NCBI GenBank assembly: GCA_031376385.1
Contig: JANMDQ010000026.1
Location: forward strand, 1-64,000
Direction: 5' to 3'
DNA: 64,000 nt
Source of the DNA: Aquisediminimonas sp031376385
GTDB lineage: Bacteria > Pseudomonadota > Alphaproteobacteria > Sphingomonadales > Sphingomonadaceae
Below the pieces are notes generated by a model. That model made no database searches. It saw only the letters and a list, made by a program, of their open reading frames with translations, and was not told where the DNA came from. Position 1 is the first letter of the stretch. Every line of letters begins with the position of its first letter. Positions 30,869-40,324 of this stretch are shown here, in pieces. The position numbers were made by a program, and so were the translations under genes.

Positions 30869-33445
30869 TCAAGCATCAACAGTTTGCTTGATGCTCTCAA
30901 GCAACGCCTTGATCGCAGGGCGACAAGATCCGCAGTTGGTGCCAGCATTAAGCGCGTCTCCAATGGATTCGACGGTGGATAGACTGTGGTCCGCGGCTGC
31001 CCTCAAAATAGTTTTTGTGCCAACGTCGAAACAGACGCAGACGATAGGCCCACGATCTGGTTGAGCTATCATGGGTCGTCCTGCAAGAAGTTCGGGCGTG
31101 GCGGCGTCGCCTTCGCCAAGCTGCGCAGCGATCCAATCACGGTTAGGCAGCTGCCCAGACCGGGTGATGAAAAGCGCAGCTTCCAAGCCCCCTTCCGCGT
31201 TCCGCACCGCAATCCGACGTGTGCCACGCGCGGCGTCAAAAGCCTCCATCTGTGCACCACCGGGCAACATTGATGCGGCGTCAATGCTCCCGTTTCCAGC
31301 CAGCTCCGTCAGCCATCCGCCGGGAACGCGTGCAGAAATCCAAATCAGGGACGTCGCAAAAACAGGTTTATGTCGAGTCACGAGGAAGCCGCGCCAATCG
31401 CTTTCAACAGGGGCAACATGAACAGGCGAGTTTTTCAATCCCGGCTGCCCAGAGATTGGATCAGGCAAGCCGATCACCGCTCGGTTGGCGCGACCAGCAT
31501 TTGTCAGCTGATCTGTCCAGTGCATTGGCACATAAACATCACCCAAACGCTGAATCTGCGTCACATGAACCCGGAAAATTGCCTCTCCTTTTTCCGAGGT
31601 CACACAAGCGAGACCCTTGTCACTGAGACCATAAGCCAATGCGTCTTCTGGGTGCACTTCCAACAAGGGCTCACGCCGATGTTGGGAGAGACGCGGTGAT
31701 AAGCCAGTGCGCGTCATCGTGTGCCATTGGTCCCGGTACCGCCCCGTGTTGAGAGTGAGCCGGTAAGCGGGGTCATGGCCGTTTAGCAGCGGATCAACGG
31801 CGATTAGTTTAGCGCGACCGCTGGGATGGCTGAAACGCCCCTTTGCAAACGGAGACGTGCCGCCCCATTGGTGCGGCGTCATCGTTTCATAGTCACTTGG
31901 TGTGGGAAGAGAGAGCGCTCGCTTACCCTCATTGCGGAACTGCGTCATCGCCGCGAATTCGGCAAAGACATCGGCGTTGGATTGCCAATCAAATCCGGCA
32001 AATCCCATCCGCCGTGCCACGTCGGCGATGATTGCCCAGTCAGCGCGTGCCTCGCCTGGGGCCTCAAACAGAGCGCGCTGCCGGCTGATGACGCGTTCGC
32101 TGTTGGTGACCGTCCCATCCTTTTCCCCCCAGCCCAAAGCAGGCAGACGGATATGGGCGAGCTTTGCCGTGTCAGTATCGGCAATCATATCAGAGACGAT
32201 CACCAACGGGCATTTCGCGATCGCGGCGTGGACGAAACCAGCGTCAGGCATGGAGACCGCCGGATTGGTCGCCATGATCCACAGGACCTGTATCTTGCCT
32301 TCATCAACCGCGCGAAACAGGTCAATCGCCTTCAGGCCGGGCTGCTCTGCAATGCGGGGGCTGTTCCAATAGGCTTGAACCGTCGCGCGGTCTTCATCGG
32401 AAAAGCCCATATGGGCGGCCAGTGTATTGGCAAGCCCGCCAACTTCCCGCCCGCCCATGGCATTGGGCTGCCCCGTGATGCTAAACGGCCCCGCCCCTGG
32501 CTTGCCTATCCGGCCAGTGGCGAGGTGGAGGTTGATAATCGCATTGCCCTTGTCCACGCCGCCAACAGACTGGTTGGCACCCATGCTGAACAGGGTCAGC
32601 GTTTTTGGAAAAGCCGCAACAAGATCAAAAAAACAGCACATATCTGCAAGCGAAAGGCCAGTTTGTTCAGAGAGTGCCTCCTGAGTGGGAGGTGGAGCAA
32701 GCTGCTCCCAAAATCCATCTGGCGTATCGACATGGTCTGACAAATAGGCCTCATCAATAAGCCCGTGTGCGCGCATCTCAGCCAGCAAGCCGTTAAACAA
32801 AGCGGTGTCAGCATCGGGCCGGATCGCCAGATGCAAGTCAGCGCTCGCTGCTGTCTCTGTCCGGCGAGGATCAATGACCACAAGCTTCGTGCCAGAGGCG
32901 GCGCGCGCGGCCTCAATCCGTTGCCAGATGATCGGGTGGCACCATGCCGTGTTGGAACCCACCAGAACGATCAGTTCTGCTGCATCGATATCGTCATAGC
33001 TGCATGGCACCACATCTTCGCCAAAAGCACGAATATGGGCAGCGACTGCGCTGGCCATGCAGAGCCGAGAGTTGGTATCCATATTGGCAGAGCCGATATA
33101 GCCTTTCATCAACTTGTTGGCGGCGTAATAATCTTCAGTGAGCAGCTGGCCTGAACCGTAGATGGCAACGCTGTCTGGGCCGTAAGTGTCGATGGCCGCG
33201 CGCAGCCCGCCCGCCACTGTGGCCAAGGCCTCATCCCAGTTAACCCGAGCGTCGCCAATCATGGGGAAAAGCAAGCGCCCTTCAAGGCCGACAGTTTCCC
33301 CCAAATGGGTGCCTTTGGAACAGAGCTTACCGCGGTTGGCGGGGTGATCAGGGTCGCCTTTGACGGTGACGGTGCGATCACTGGATTTTGTGGCAATGAC
33401 CCCGCACCCAACGCCGCAATAAGGGCATGTGGTTTTAACCGACAC
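30869..33445 (-). CDS. nasA: Assimilatory nitrate reductase, catalytic subunit
   Basis: The 858-residue molybdoenzyme begins with the [4Fe-4S] motif CPYCGVGCGV, followed by the bis-MGD-binding oxidoreductase domain (GSGQLLTEDYYAANKL, MGANQSVGGVDKGNAI) and the C-terminal molydopterin dinucleotide-binding domain. An added C-terminal [2Fe-2S] BFD-like domain has CVCFDVG and NCGSCRPAI. This layout is that of NasA/NasC-type nitrate reductases that turn nitrate into nitrite in the cytoplasm. Its start overlaps the nirD stop on the same strand, so the genes nirB-nirD-nasA form an operon. NirB is damaged here, so it is uncertain whether nitrite can still be reduced. Confidence 0.92.
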   Translation of the reverse strand: MSVKTTCPYCGVGCGVIATKSSDRTVTVKGDPDHPANRGKLCSKGTHLGETVGLEGRLLFPMIGDARVNWDEALATVAGGLRAAIDTYGPDSVAIYGSGQLLTEDYYAANKLMKGYIGSANMDTNSRLCMASAVAAHIRAFGEDVVPCSYDDIDAAELIVLVGSNTAWCHPIIWQRIEAARAASGTKLVVIDPRRTETAASADLHLAIRPDADTALFNGLLAEMRAHGLIDEAYLSDHVDTPDGFWEQLAPPPTQEALSEQTGLSLADMCCFFDLVAAFPKTLTLFSMGANQSVGGVDKGNAIINLHLATGRIGKPGAGPFSITGQPNAMGGREVGGLANTLAAHMGFSDEDRATVQAYWNSPRIAEQPGLKAIDLFRAVDEGKIQVLWIMATNPAVSMPDAGFVHAAIAKCPLVIVSDMIADTDTAKLAHIRLPALGWGEKDGTVTNSERVISRQRALFEAPGEARADWAIIADVARRMGFAGFDWQSNADVFAEFAAMTQFRNEGKRALSLPTPSDYETMTPHQWGGTSPFAKGRFSHPSGRAKLIAVDPLLNGHDPAYRLTLNTGRYRDQWHTMTRTGLSPRLSQHRREPLLEVHPEDALAYGLSDKGLACVTSEKGEAIFRVHVTQIQRLGDVYVPMHWTDQLTNAGRANRAVIGLPDPISGQPGLKNSPVHVAPVESDWRGFLVTRHKPVFATSLIWISARVPGGWLTELAGNGSIDAASMLPGGAQMEAFDAARGTRRIAVRNAEGGLEAALFITRSGQLPNRDWIAAQLGEGDAATPELLAGRPMIAQPDRGPIVCVCFDVGTKTILRAAADHSLSTVESIGDALNAGTNCGSCRPAIKALLESIKQTVDA

Positions 33446-33779
33446 TGGCCAGCGCCTCAGCGCGTTTGATCAAAATCCGCCCACCATCAATCTTCACAGG
33501 GATGACAGGCACACAACCTTCATCCCCGCCCAGTGCCTTGCCAGTGATCAGCGAGATGCGCCAATTGTGCAAGGGGCAAGTGACAGTTGTATCGTGCACA
33601 ATCCCTTGGCTGAGCGGCCCTTGCTTGTGCGGGCATTTGTTGACGAGCGCGTAGACCTGCCCGTTGGCAGTATGAAAAATCGCGATTTCTTCCCCGCCGC
33701 GCACGGGGAGCGTGCGCGCGCCCAAAGCTGGGAGCTGATCGACAGGGCCAATGTCGAGCCAGTCTCCGTGCAGGCTCAC
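33435..33779 (-). CDS. nirD: Nitrite reductase small subunit, Rieske protein
   Basis: The 114-residue protein has the NirD Rieske-like fold with CPHKQGPLSQG and CPLHNW, which would bind a [2Fe-2S] cluster since all four ligands are present. It works with NirB to reduce nitrite to ammonia using NAD(P)H. Its ATG overlaps the NirB stop by four bases and its end overlaps the NasA start by 11 bases. Gene order nirB-nirD-nasA is standard; only nirB is incomplete. Confidence 0.9.
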   Translation of the reverse strand: MSLHGDWLDIGPVDQLPALGARTLPVRGGEEIAIFHTANGQVYALVNKCPHKQGPLSQGIVHDTTVTCPLHNWRISLITGKALGGDEGCVPVIPVKIDGGRILIKRAEALASVG

Positions 33780-34957
33780 GCTGCCACCAATGGTCGGATT
33801 TCGGCCAAATGCTGATGCAGTTTATAGTCCTCACCCGCGGCGCGCTTTTCCCAAGGGTCATCCTGCATGAAGCTTTGGGAATAGAGGAAGCGCACGCGGA
33901 GGGCTTCCCGGCCCGCTTCGTCCTCAACAATCCGCGATTTGATATACTCCATACCAACCCGCTCCACCCAAGGCGCAGTACGATCAAGATAGCGGGCTTC
34001 TTCGCGGTAAAGCTGAATGAAGGCCGCACAGTAATCAAGGGCTTCCTGTTCAGTATCAACTCTGCACAAGGCATCGGTACCGCGCAGATGGATGCCGCCA
34101 TTGCCGCCGACCGAAAGTTCGTAGCCACTGTCCACACAGATGATCCCAAAATCCTTGATCGTGGCTTCAGCGCAGTTGCGCGGACAGCCCGAGACTGCAA
34201 TTTTGAATTTGTGGGGCATGAAGCTGCCCCAAGTCATCCGCTCCGTCTTGATGCCCAGCCCCGTTGAGTCCTGCGTGCCGAAGCGGCACCATTCAGACCC
34301 AACGCAAGTTTTCACGGTGCGGAGCGCCTTTGCATAGGCATGGCCACTGACCATTCCGGCGGCATTAAGGTCTGCCCAGACGGCGGGCAAATCCTCTTTC
34401 TTGATCCCGAAGATGTCGATCCGCTGGCCGCCTGTGACTTTGATCAGCCGCGCCTCATATTTCTCAGATACATCGGCAATCGCGCGCAGTTCAGTGGGGT
34501 TAGTCACCCCGCCCCACATGCGCGGGACGACTGAATAGGTGCCATCCTTCTGGATGTTGGCGTGCATCCGTTCGTTCACAAAGCGCGACTGGTTATCGTC
34601 GACAAACTCGCCCGGCCAAGCGCTGAGCAGATAATAATTCAGCGCGGGGCGGCAGGAGGCGCATCCGTCAGGCGTGGTCCAATGGAGTTCCTGCATAACC
34701 TGCGGGATTGCCTTCAGGCTCTTTCCAATGATGTTTCGCCGCGCATCTTCATGCGTGAAGCTGGTGCATTTGCACATCGGCTTATTGTCGCGTTCACCGG
34801 CATAATCATCGCCGATCGTCAGCGCGAGGAGATTTTCGACGAGACCCGTGCACGATCCGCAACTCGCGGATGCCTTGCAAGTAGACCGCACCGCATCAAG
34901 GCTGGCAGCACCGCCTGCGATGCACGCCATTACTTGGCCCTTGGATACGCCATTGCA
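33776..34957 (-). pseudogene. nirB: Nitrite reductase large subunit, N-terminally truncated
   Basis: The reading frame covers only the C-terminal half of NirB (full length about 800-850 residues). The kept part includes CNGVSKGQVMACI with CKASASCGSC, the BFD-type [2Fe-2S] domain, and the siroheme/[4Fe-4S] ligands CVGSEWCRFG and SGCPRNC. The homology runs upstream of the ATG at 34930 to the Cys codon at 34955-34957, in the same frame, then stops abruptly. The FAD and NAD(P)H domains, about 400 residues, are gone, and the sequence beyond is an MFS gene fragment on the other strand. Without its NADH-oxidising half it cannot draw electrons in the usual way. It could still be made as a fragment, or work with another electron donor. 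Confidence 0.85.
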
Positions 34958-34964
34958 GGGGCGT

Positions 34965-35227
34965 TGCGTGCTGCTAGGAGAGGCGCAAACAAATCGGCAA
35001 TCAATGAACCGGGGGTGACGGTAAGTGAAGCCATAAGAGGATACCGATTCTGGCTACTCAAACTTTGCTTTTTTCTGCTCGGATTTGCGATATCGGGTAT
35101 CGTTCCGAACCGGGTTCCAATGATGGTGGGGCAAGGGTTCACCATCACTGCTGCCACCAGTTTGGCGGGCTTGCTGGGCCTCCCTGTCTTTTGTGGCCGT
35201 CTCATGACAGGAATTGCTCTCGACCAT
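34965..35227 (+). pseudogene. MFS transporter fragment
   Basis: On the plus strand a frame reads INEPGVTVSEAIRGYRFW, LLGFAISGIVPN and GLLGLPVFCGRLMTGIALDH. This is the middle of a major facilitator protein: the central loop, TM7 and TM8 up to the GRL..G..LD motif of the second half. Both ends are missing; to the left lies the NirB break point. The piece is about 88 codons and open, but has no start and no stop of its own at the homology limits. It marks a deletion or recombination that removed the N-terminal part of nirB and most of this gene. Confidence 0.65.
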
Positions 35228-35316
35228 GAGTGGAAATATCACCGACACAGTCGTCCTCAACTATTTGAACAACCATGTCGAAACGCCATTAGGCTTCAGC
35301 CCCTCGCCATGAACCT

Positions 35317-35360
35317 ACCGGCGTCAGCCGGTCTGTCATTCAGTCGACCTGAAGGTCGAC
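35317..35360. terminator. Two hairpins at the 3' end of the FAH-family gene
   Basis: ACCGGC-GTCA-GCCGGT (35317-35332) and GTCGACC-TGAA-GGTCGAC (35343-35360) are perfect short stems. The second contains the last codons of the minus-strand gene that ends at 35340. No U-run follows on that strand, so transcription stop is possible but not sure. Confidence 0.45.
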
Positions 35361-36335
35361 AGGGTTTCGCAATGTGCCAATGCCTTCAATCTCCACAGCG
35401 ACTGGCCCGCCCAGCCGGGATATGTCGAGATCCCAGGTCGTCGCATATTTCTCCGGCATGGCAGGCACGGCAGCCATGCCGAAATGAATGATGTCGCCGG
35501 GTTCCAGTGTCATGAACCGCGACGCCTGAGCGACCACTTGCTGTACGTTGAAAGACAGGTTTGACGTTGAGTCATTCGTAACAAGGTCATCGCCCAGCCA
35601 GCCTTTGATTGCCAGATTATTAGGGTCACCGATGGCGTCTGTGGTGGTGATATAGGGGCCCATCGGCGCGAATGTGTCGCAGCCTTTTGATCGAGCGTGG
35701 TAAGTCAGATATATCGTGCTGTCATTTTCGTCACGCAGTTTGCGCCAGGTAATTTCGGGGCCCTTCAACCCGGGCATATTGATTTCAATGCTATCCTCTT
35801 CTTTGAGCTTAGGAGAGGTAATGTCGTTGATGATGGTAAAACCAAAAATATGGTCCAGCACTTGATCTTCGCTAATGTTTCGCGCGCGCTTTCCGATGAC
35901 AGCAGCCAGTTCCGGCTCAGGGTGGGTGAGGCCATAGTCCTCGCGGATTACGATGGCGTCGCCGTGACCGATCAGCGCGGATGGTGGTTTCATGAAAAGG
36001 CCCGGCGCTTTCCACGCGCGGTGCCCCCATTTGTTAATCGAACTATTATTGATTGGCACGCCGAGGATCTTTGACGGTCGCCGGATCGGTGCCCGGAAAT
36101 GCACATCACTCAGCGAATGGCTAATAGCCTTGAGGCCACCATCTGCCACTTGCGCCGCGATGTCATTGGCCGCAGCCTGCTCGCTTTCGCCGGCTTCAAC
36201 AAATTCCAGCAACGTGCGCGGCTGCGAACCCTGACCATTCGCCGTTGCCGCCGCCGCGTAATCCACAACCCTGTCGTCATCTGTCAGAAAGCCAAAGCAT
36301 TCCCGGCCTTGCACAGCAAAACTAAGCCATTTCAT
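35340..36335 (-). CDS. Fumarylacetoacetate hydrolase (FAH) family protein
   Basis: The 331-residue protein has the FAH-family C-terminal domain: ILGVPINNSSINK, HPEPELAAVIGKRARNI with metal-binding acidic residues, and FTIINDITS followed by the EPGDIIHFG turn. Members hydrolyse or decarboxylate acylpyruvates, or hydrate 2-hydroxypenta-2,4-dienoate, in aromatic breakdown. At 331 residues it is longer than the hydratases (about 260), closer to acylpyruvate hydrolases. It is the last gene of a minus-strand operon from 42986. In a meta-cleavage route it could serve the step before the 4-hydroxy-2-oxovalerate aldolase encoded at the other end of the block. Confidence 0.83.
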   Translation of the reverse strand: MKWLSFAVQGRECFGFLTDDDRVVDYAAAATANGQGSQPRTLLEFVEAGESEQAAANDIAAQVADGGLKAISHSLSDVHFRAPIRRPSKILGVPINNSSINKWGHRAWKAPGLFMKPPSALIGHGDAIVIREDYGLTHPEPELAAVIGKRARNISEDQVLDHIFGFTIINDITSPKLKEEDSIEINMPGLKGPEITWRKLRDENDSTIYLTYHARSKGCDTFAPMGPYITTTDAIGDPNNLAIKGWLGDDLVTNDSTSNLSFNVQQVVAQASRFMTLEPGDIIHFGMAAVPAMPEKYATTWDLDISRLGGPVAVEIEGIGTLRNPVDLQVD

Positions 36336-36365
36336 AATATCATTCCCAGTTCGGAGAGTGCGAGA

Positions 36366-37535
36366 TCAAAGCAGTTTTGCGTCCATCGGCATGCCGATCA
36401 AATGCCGCCCAAGAATTTGCGCGACAACATCATAATCGGAATAGGCATGGGCTGCGGTGGCCTGAGCGTCACGGAACAATCGTTGCAGAGGACTGTTCGA
36501 ATAGATTGCCCCACCGCCGCTGGCGCCAAACACAAGATTGACGGCCTGAACGGACAGCTTGGTGGCAAAGGCTTGGGTTGTGCGCCAACCAATGAACACA
36601 TCCATATCTGGCACCATGCCGTTGGTGGCGTAAATATCGAAATTCAGCCATTCCTTTTCAAGCAAAGCTTGCGCTGCCATCACGATATGATGAGCTTCTG
36701 CCAGTTTCATGTAGGACGGCGCTGACTCAGATACTTTGGCGCCGGTGTAGGCGCGGTGGCGATCCGAAAGCCGGATGCGATATTTCTCAAGCGCGGCTTT
36801 TGCGATCCCCAGGGCCACTGCTGAGAAGCCACCACCAAAAATGGGCTGGAACGGCAAACGAAACAAGGCGCCGTCATGCAAGCCGACGCCGCGTGCCGTC
36901 CCGAAGTTCAGCGCGGCAAATGTCTCAATCCGGTAATCAGGAACGAACACATCCTTGACGACCAGGTCTTTGCTACCCGTGCCCTTCATCGCGCCGGCAA
37001 ACCAGGTGTCGACAATCTCATAATCTGACCGTGGCAGGATGGCGAGGGCATGTTCCTTCTCACCGGTTTCGGTATTATCCTGCAAAAATCCAACCATCGC
37101 CCAGCTGGCATGATCGCATCCGCTTGACCATGAATAGTTGCCCGACAAGCGGATGCCGCCTTGCGCCGGGGTGGTTTTTCCAAACGGAGCCACAGACGAT
37201 GAGACCATTGCCGTTGGATCAGCACCCCAGATTTCGTCTTGCAGCTTTTTGTCATAATAAGCGACGGCATGAGAATGGGCGATGAGCAATTGCATGGCCC
37301 ATGCGGTTGACGGACACGCGCCTGCAATCGCCACCGTAACGGGGTAAAGCTGACTGGGGAGAACTTCCAGTCCGCCGTACGCCCTCGGCTTGAACGCATC
37401 GAGATAGCCAACAGCACGAAGAGCCGCGACATTTTCATCAAGCACCTGGCGGGCATCCTCACACGCCTGAGCACGAGCCTCAAGTTCGGGAAGCAAAGGC
37501 GTGATGCGGTTGAGCAGATCATTCTGAATATGCAT
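36366..37535 (-). CDS. Acyl-CoA dehydrogenase-fold flavin monooxygenase (HsaA/IacA type)
   Basis: The 389-residue protein has the acyl-CoA dehydrogenase fold, with STAWAMQLLIAHSHAVAYYD in the N-terminal helical domain, GGIRLSGNYSWSSGCDHASW in the middle beta domain and FGASGGGAIYSNSPLQRLFRDAQ near the end. The catalytic glutamate region of true acyl-CoA dehydrogenases is absent. This is the pattern of FMNH2- or FADH2-dependent hydroxylases such as HsaA, IacA and DszC. It needs a flavin reductase partner, which is not obvious here. A second such protein is encoded at 54821. It would hydroxylate the aromatic substrate. Confidence 0.83.
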   Translation of the reverse strand: MHIQNDLLNRITPLLPELEARAQACEDARQVLDENVAALRAVGYLDAFKPRAYGGLEVLPSQLYPVTVAIAGACPSTAWAMQLLIAHSHAVAYYDKKLQDEIWGADPTAMVSSSVAPFGKTTPAQGGIRLSGNYSWSSGCDHASWAMVGFLQDNTETGEKEHALAILPRSDYEIVDTWFAGAMKGTGSKDLVVKDVFVPDYRIETFAALNFGTARGVGLHDGALFRLPFQPIFGGGFSAVALGIAKAALEKYRIRLSDRHRAYTGAKVSESAPSYMKLAEAHHIVMAAQALLEKEWLNFDIYATNGMVPDMDVFIGWRTTQAFATKLSVQAVNLVFGASGGGAIYSNSPLQRLFRDAQATAAHAYSDYDVVAQILGRHLIGMPMDAKLL

Positions 37536-37568
37536 GGTTCGTCCTCAAATAAATTCGGTAAAGCGCGA

Positions 37569-38006
37569 TTAGGAGGTTTTGACGGTCGCTACGGCGATGC
37601 CAAGAAGGACCACAAACGTGCCAAAGACGGTAACATTCAAATCAACGGAAAGCGGCCCGACCTTGATCGGCAAATAGCCATTGTCGTCAAACGCGCGCCC
37701 GCCGTAGAGCGGCATGGCGAAGAATGTGACGAAGAATGCCCCGTAAGCCGACGCTGCAAACCCCATCACCAGATAAAGCTGCTGGAGGTAGAAGCCATAA
37801 TCATTCCAGAGCAGGATCAGGCCGATGATCCCGATGCCAAGCGCAGTCAGGCACTGCCAGACAACGTGGAACCTTGCGTGGGGTGTCCATAACGGGTTGG
37901 TCGCATGGGTTTTGTTAAAGTCAGCACCAATCGGAACAATCGAAAATCCGATCGTAACAATCGTTAGCAGGATGCGGGCAAGGCCATTGTCTTCATAAAG
38001 TGCCAC
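37569..38006 (-). CDS. Small membrane protein, unknown
   Basis: The 145-residue protein has four hydrophobic segments (about residues 9-28, 48-65, 72-100 and 120-140), a polar N-terminus and no signal cleavage site. The start codon is probably GTG. It lies between the flavin monooxygenase and the SnoaL-like genes with short gaps, so it is in the catabolic operon. I recognise only that such small tetraspan proteins turn up beside ring-oxygenase genes; no function is known. It may anchor a complex or help uptake. Confidence 0.65.
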   Translation of the reverse strand: MALYEDNGLARILLTIVTIGFSIVPIGADFNKTHATNPLWTPHARFHVVWQCLTALGIGIIGLILLWNDYGFYLQQLYLVMGFAASAYGAFFVTFFAMPLYGGRAFDDNGYLPIKVGPLSVDLNVTVFGTFVVLLGIAVATVKTS

Positions 38007-38009
38007 GGT

Positions 38010-38480
38010 TCATTCTCCCCTTGATTGTTGCGCGGCGACAAGCTGCGGCATCCGCCCAAACAAAGGCGTCACCCAGCGCCGAGCATAGAGATAGGTGCCG
38101 CCCGTGCAGATGATTTGGTCATGATAATCCATGATGGCAGTGACGGTGGCCGGATAAGGCGGATCGCCATCGGCGGCAAAAAGTGTAAGCGTCGACCATG
38201 CCAATATGCCGCCACCTTCGGCGCGGGCAAGGCGGGCGGGAGAGAATATATGGCGGGAAAGGCGTTTGCCCCGCTCGCGTCGTTCGCGGTAAAAGGCGTC
38301 AATTGCTGCTGTGCCGGGCATCTCGAACTGGTCATACCCATAGACGCCATCGGCCGTGAAAAGCGACGAAACGCCGTCGCCTGCCTGATGGTCAATCCGC
38401 CAGGAAAATTCGGCCGCAAGGTCGGCGACGGCTAGCCTTTCATGGGCCGTAAAATCAGCCAATTGCCCTTCTCCACTCAT
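38010..38480 (-). CDS. SnoaL/NTF2-like family protein
   Basis: The 156-residue protein (from the ATG at 38480; a TTG at 38504 is also in frame) has the pattern RLAVADLAAEFSWRIDHQAGD and LFTADGVYGYDQFEMPG of SnoaL_4 proteins, ending in YARRWVTPLF. It resembles the NTF2-like proteins found beside Rieske dioxygenases, some of which act as isomerases or hydratases. In iac-type indoleacetate operons one such protein, IacI, is known. It is likely to act on a dihydroxylated intermediate. It is not the dioxygenase beta subunit, which is encoded next. Confidence 0.75.
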   Translation of the reverse strand: MSGEGQLADFTAHERLAVADLAAEFSWRIDHQAGDGVSSLFTADGVYGYDQFEMPGTAAIDAFYRERRERGKRLSRHIFSPARLARAEGGGILAWSTLTLFAADGDPPYPATVTAIMDYHDQIICTGGTYLYARRWVTPLFGRMPQLVAAQQSRGE

Positions 38481-38560
38481 GCTACAAACATGGTCGAGAT
38501 TCAAGCGTGTCTCTATAAGTGTTCACTCATATTCTGGGCGTTCTTATTCTGGGTAGTCGC

Positions 38561-39067
38561 TTACAAGATGAAGGAAATATCCGTCTGCGCCTCATCAGCG
38601 TTGATGAGCGTGACGGTCTTTCGCACCATGAGCGGCGCTGGCCCCGCGAGATCGAAAACATGTTCGACATCCGCCGCCATCATCCTTTGCACGGATCGGC
38701 GAGACGCTAAGAGCAGGAGCGATGAAGACAGATGGTAAAGGCTGTCATCCGAGTTTAGCTGCACAAAGCGCGATAAGCTGCGGACGGTATGCGTCGAGGG
38801 CGTGGTGACCAATGCTGTCCCGCTTTGCAGACGGCGGACCCGGCGATGGCGCATATCTTCGTCATCATAAATATAGTTGAGGCTGTTGAACGGATCCGCT
38901 GCGGCGTCCCGCGTCGCCGGCACGATGTAGAGACCGTCGCCCCGCCAAAGCGATAGCCAGGCACTATAATCCTGCCGATCCAGGATAAGCGCTTCGTTCA
39001 TCAGGAACGCGACGCAGCGATCAAAATCGTTCATGCTTGTAGATGGTGCGCGGGTATCAGTAAGCAT
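38561..39067 (-). CDS. Aromatic-ring-hydroxylating dioxygenase, beta subunit
   Basis: The 168-residue protein shows the small-subunit pattern of Rieske dioxygenases: VAFLMNEALILDRQDYSAWL, LYIVPATRD, YIYDDEDMRHRRVRRLQ and the conserved HLSSSLLLLAS strand. The NTF2-like fold supports the alpha3beta3 hexamer. Its ATG lies 11 bases inside the alpha gene's 3' end, so translation is coupled in the fixed alpha-beta order. It pairs with the alpha subunit at 39057. Confidence 0.88.
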   Translation of the reverse strand: MLTDTRAPSTSMNDFDRCVAFLMNEALILDRQDYSAWLSLWRGDGLYIVPATRDAAADPFNSLNYIYDDEDMRHRRVRRLQSGTALVTTPSTHTVRSLSRFVQLNSDDSLYHLSSSLLLLASRRSVQRMMAADVEHVFDLAGPAPLMVRKTVTLINADEAQTDISFIL

Positions 39068-40307
39068 CGGTCATCACCTTTTTCCAGCGCACATAAAGCT
39101 CCCTCATGCCTGTTTCATCCGTCGCGTGGGACACGAGCCTGCCATCAATTAAGTGCTCGCGGTTCAACCCGCGGTTGAGCATGACCCAGGCATCACGGCC
39201 ACTTTTTGCGCCGCGTGCGACGCGCTCCCACGCTTCCCTGTCATCGCTGCTGCCAAGGCCCGCTGGACCTTGAAACTGTTCGTGGATGCGCATGCGCGCG
39301 CGATTGGCAGAGGCTGGGCCGCCTTTCATGCCCAGCGCAACGTGGCGCACTTCGGTCTTATCCACAGCGATAGGCCGAAGCTCACGAAAAAATGCCCCGG
39401 ACAGCGCGATATTGGGGAAAAGGTTGAGATTAAACCCAACGCCACCAACCCCGCGCAGCACCCTTGCAACGACATCAGGCGGCATTGTTTGCAGCAACTC
39501 TGCCTCAAGTTCCTTGTAGTGAGACGGCGTCTCGCCAGAATGTGCTGCGCTCAGATCGACAGCGGACGTGTCAAAAACGCCAACGCTATGGCCATTGCCA
39601 AGCGCGCGGCAATAAATGGACTCGTCTCGCATGACTTGACCCAGCCGGTCAGCTGTTTCGGATTCCATGAACCGCAGATAACTGTTGTGAACAACGGGCA
39701 AATGGTAGCCGTCTGTCGTGTTCTCAAATGGCACCTTCCAATTGCCGTCAAATTCAAACTTGTGCGAACCGATGACTTCCAGTGGCCAATCAACCGATTG
39801 CTTCATGAACAAGTCGATCCAGGGGGCCGCCTCCCCCAGAAAATCGATCAGAGGTTCGACATCGGGATTGAGGCTGGCAAACCACAGCCCCGCATAGCTT
39901 TCCGCGCGAACGGGATAGAGAGGGAAGTCTTCCTTTTTTAAATTGTCGCCGTAGCCTTCGTCATAGGGCACGGCGAGCAAGCGCCCATCCAACCCGTACG
40001 TCCAACCATGATAAGGGCACATGAACCGCGCGGCTTTGCCCGTCTCCAGTTCGCACACCGCAGCGGCACGGTGTCGGCAACGGTTGAGCATGACGTTTAC
40101 CTCTCCCGCCTGATTGCGCGTCACAATGACCGGCTGCCTTCCAATCACGGTCGTTTTGAAGGAACCGTTGCCCGGTAACTCGCTATCATGCGCCACCCAC
40201 ACCCAGCCATTTTCGAAGATGCGGGCGATCTCCGCCTCAAATATCTTCGCATCAGTGTAGAGCGACGTGTGAAAGCGATCATGCAGGACTTTTTCTGTGA
40301 CTGTCAT
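39057..40307 (-). CDS. Aromatic-ring-hydroxylating dioxygenase, alpha subunit
   Basis: The 416-residue protein has CRHRAAAVCELETGK with CPYHGWTYGLDG for the Rieske cluster and ENTTDGYHLPVVH for the mononuclear iron, with the usual Asp before the first His. It is the catalytic chain of the two-component oxygenase completed by the beta gene downstream. Ring hydroxylating chains of this group include those for benzoate, anthranilate and indole-3-acetate (IacC). It is the best candidate in the window for making a catechol-like diol, which the extradiol dioxygenase at 43190 could cleave. The start is at 40307 with GGAACCAGAATG just upstream. Confidence 0.9.
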   Translation of the reverse strand: MTVTEKVLHDRFHTSLYTDAKIFEAEIARIFENGWVWVAHDSELPGNGSFKTTVIGRQPVIVTRNQAGEVNVMLNRCRHRAAAVCELETGKAARFMCPYHGWTYGLDGRLLAVPYDEGYGDNLKKEDFPLYPVRAESYAGLWFASLNPDVEPLIDFLGEAAPWIDLFMKQSVDWPLEVIGSHKFEFDGNWKVPFENTTDGYHLPVVHNSYLRFMESETADRLGQVMRDESIYCRALGNGHSVGVFDTSAVDLSAAHSGETPSHYKELEAELLQTMPPDVVARVLRGVGGVGFNLNLFPNIALSGAFFRELRPIAVDKTEVRHVALGMKGGPASANRARMRIHEQFQGPAGLGSSDDREAWERVARGAKSGRDAWVMLNRGLNREHLIDGRLVSHATDETGMRELYVRWKKVMTDAY

Positions 40308-40324
40308 TCTGGTTCCATCTTCAT

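Noticed and set aside
34562..35491. Plus-strand frame of 309 codons across nirB and beyond
   Set aside because: Only the stretch about 34965-35227 resembles a protein family (MFS); the rest is antisense to nirB and to the FAH-family gene, so the long frame is not a gene.
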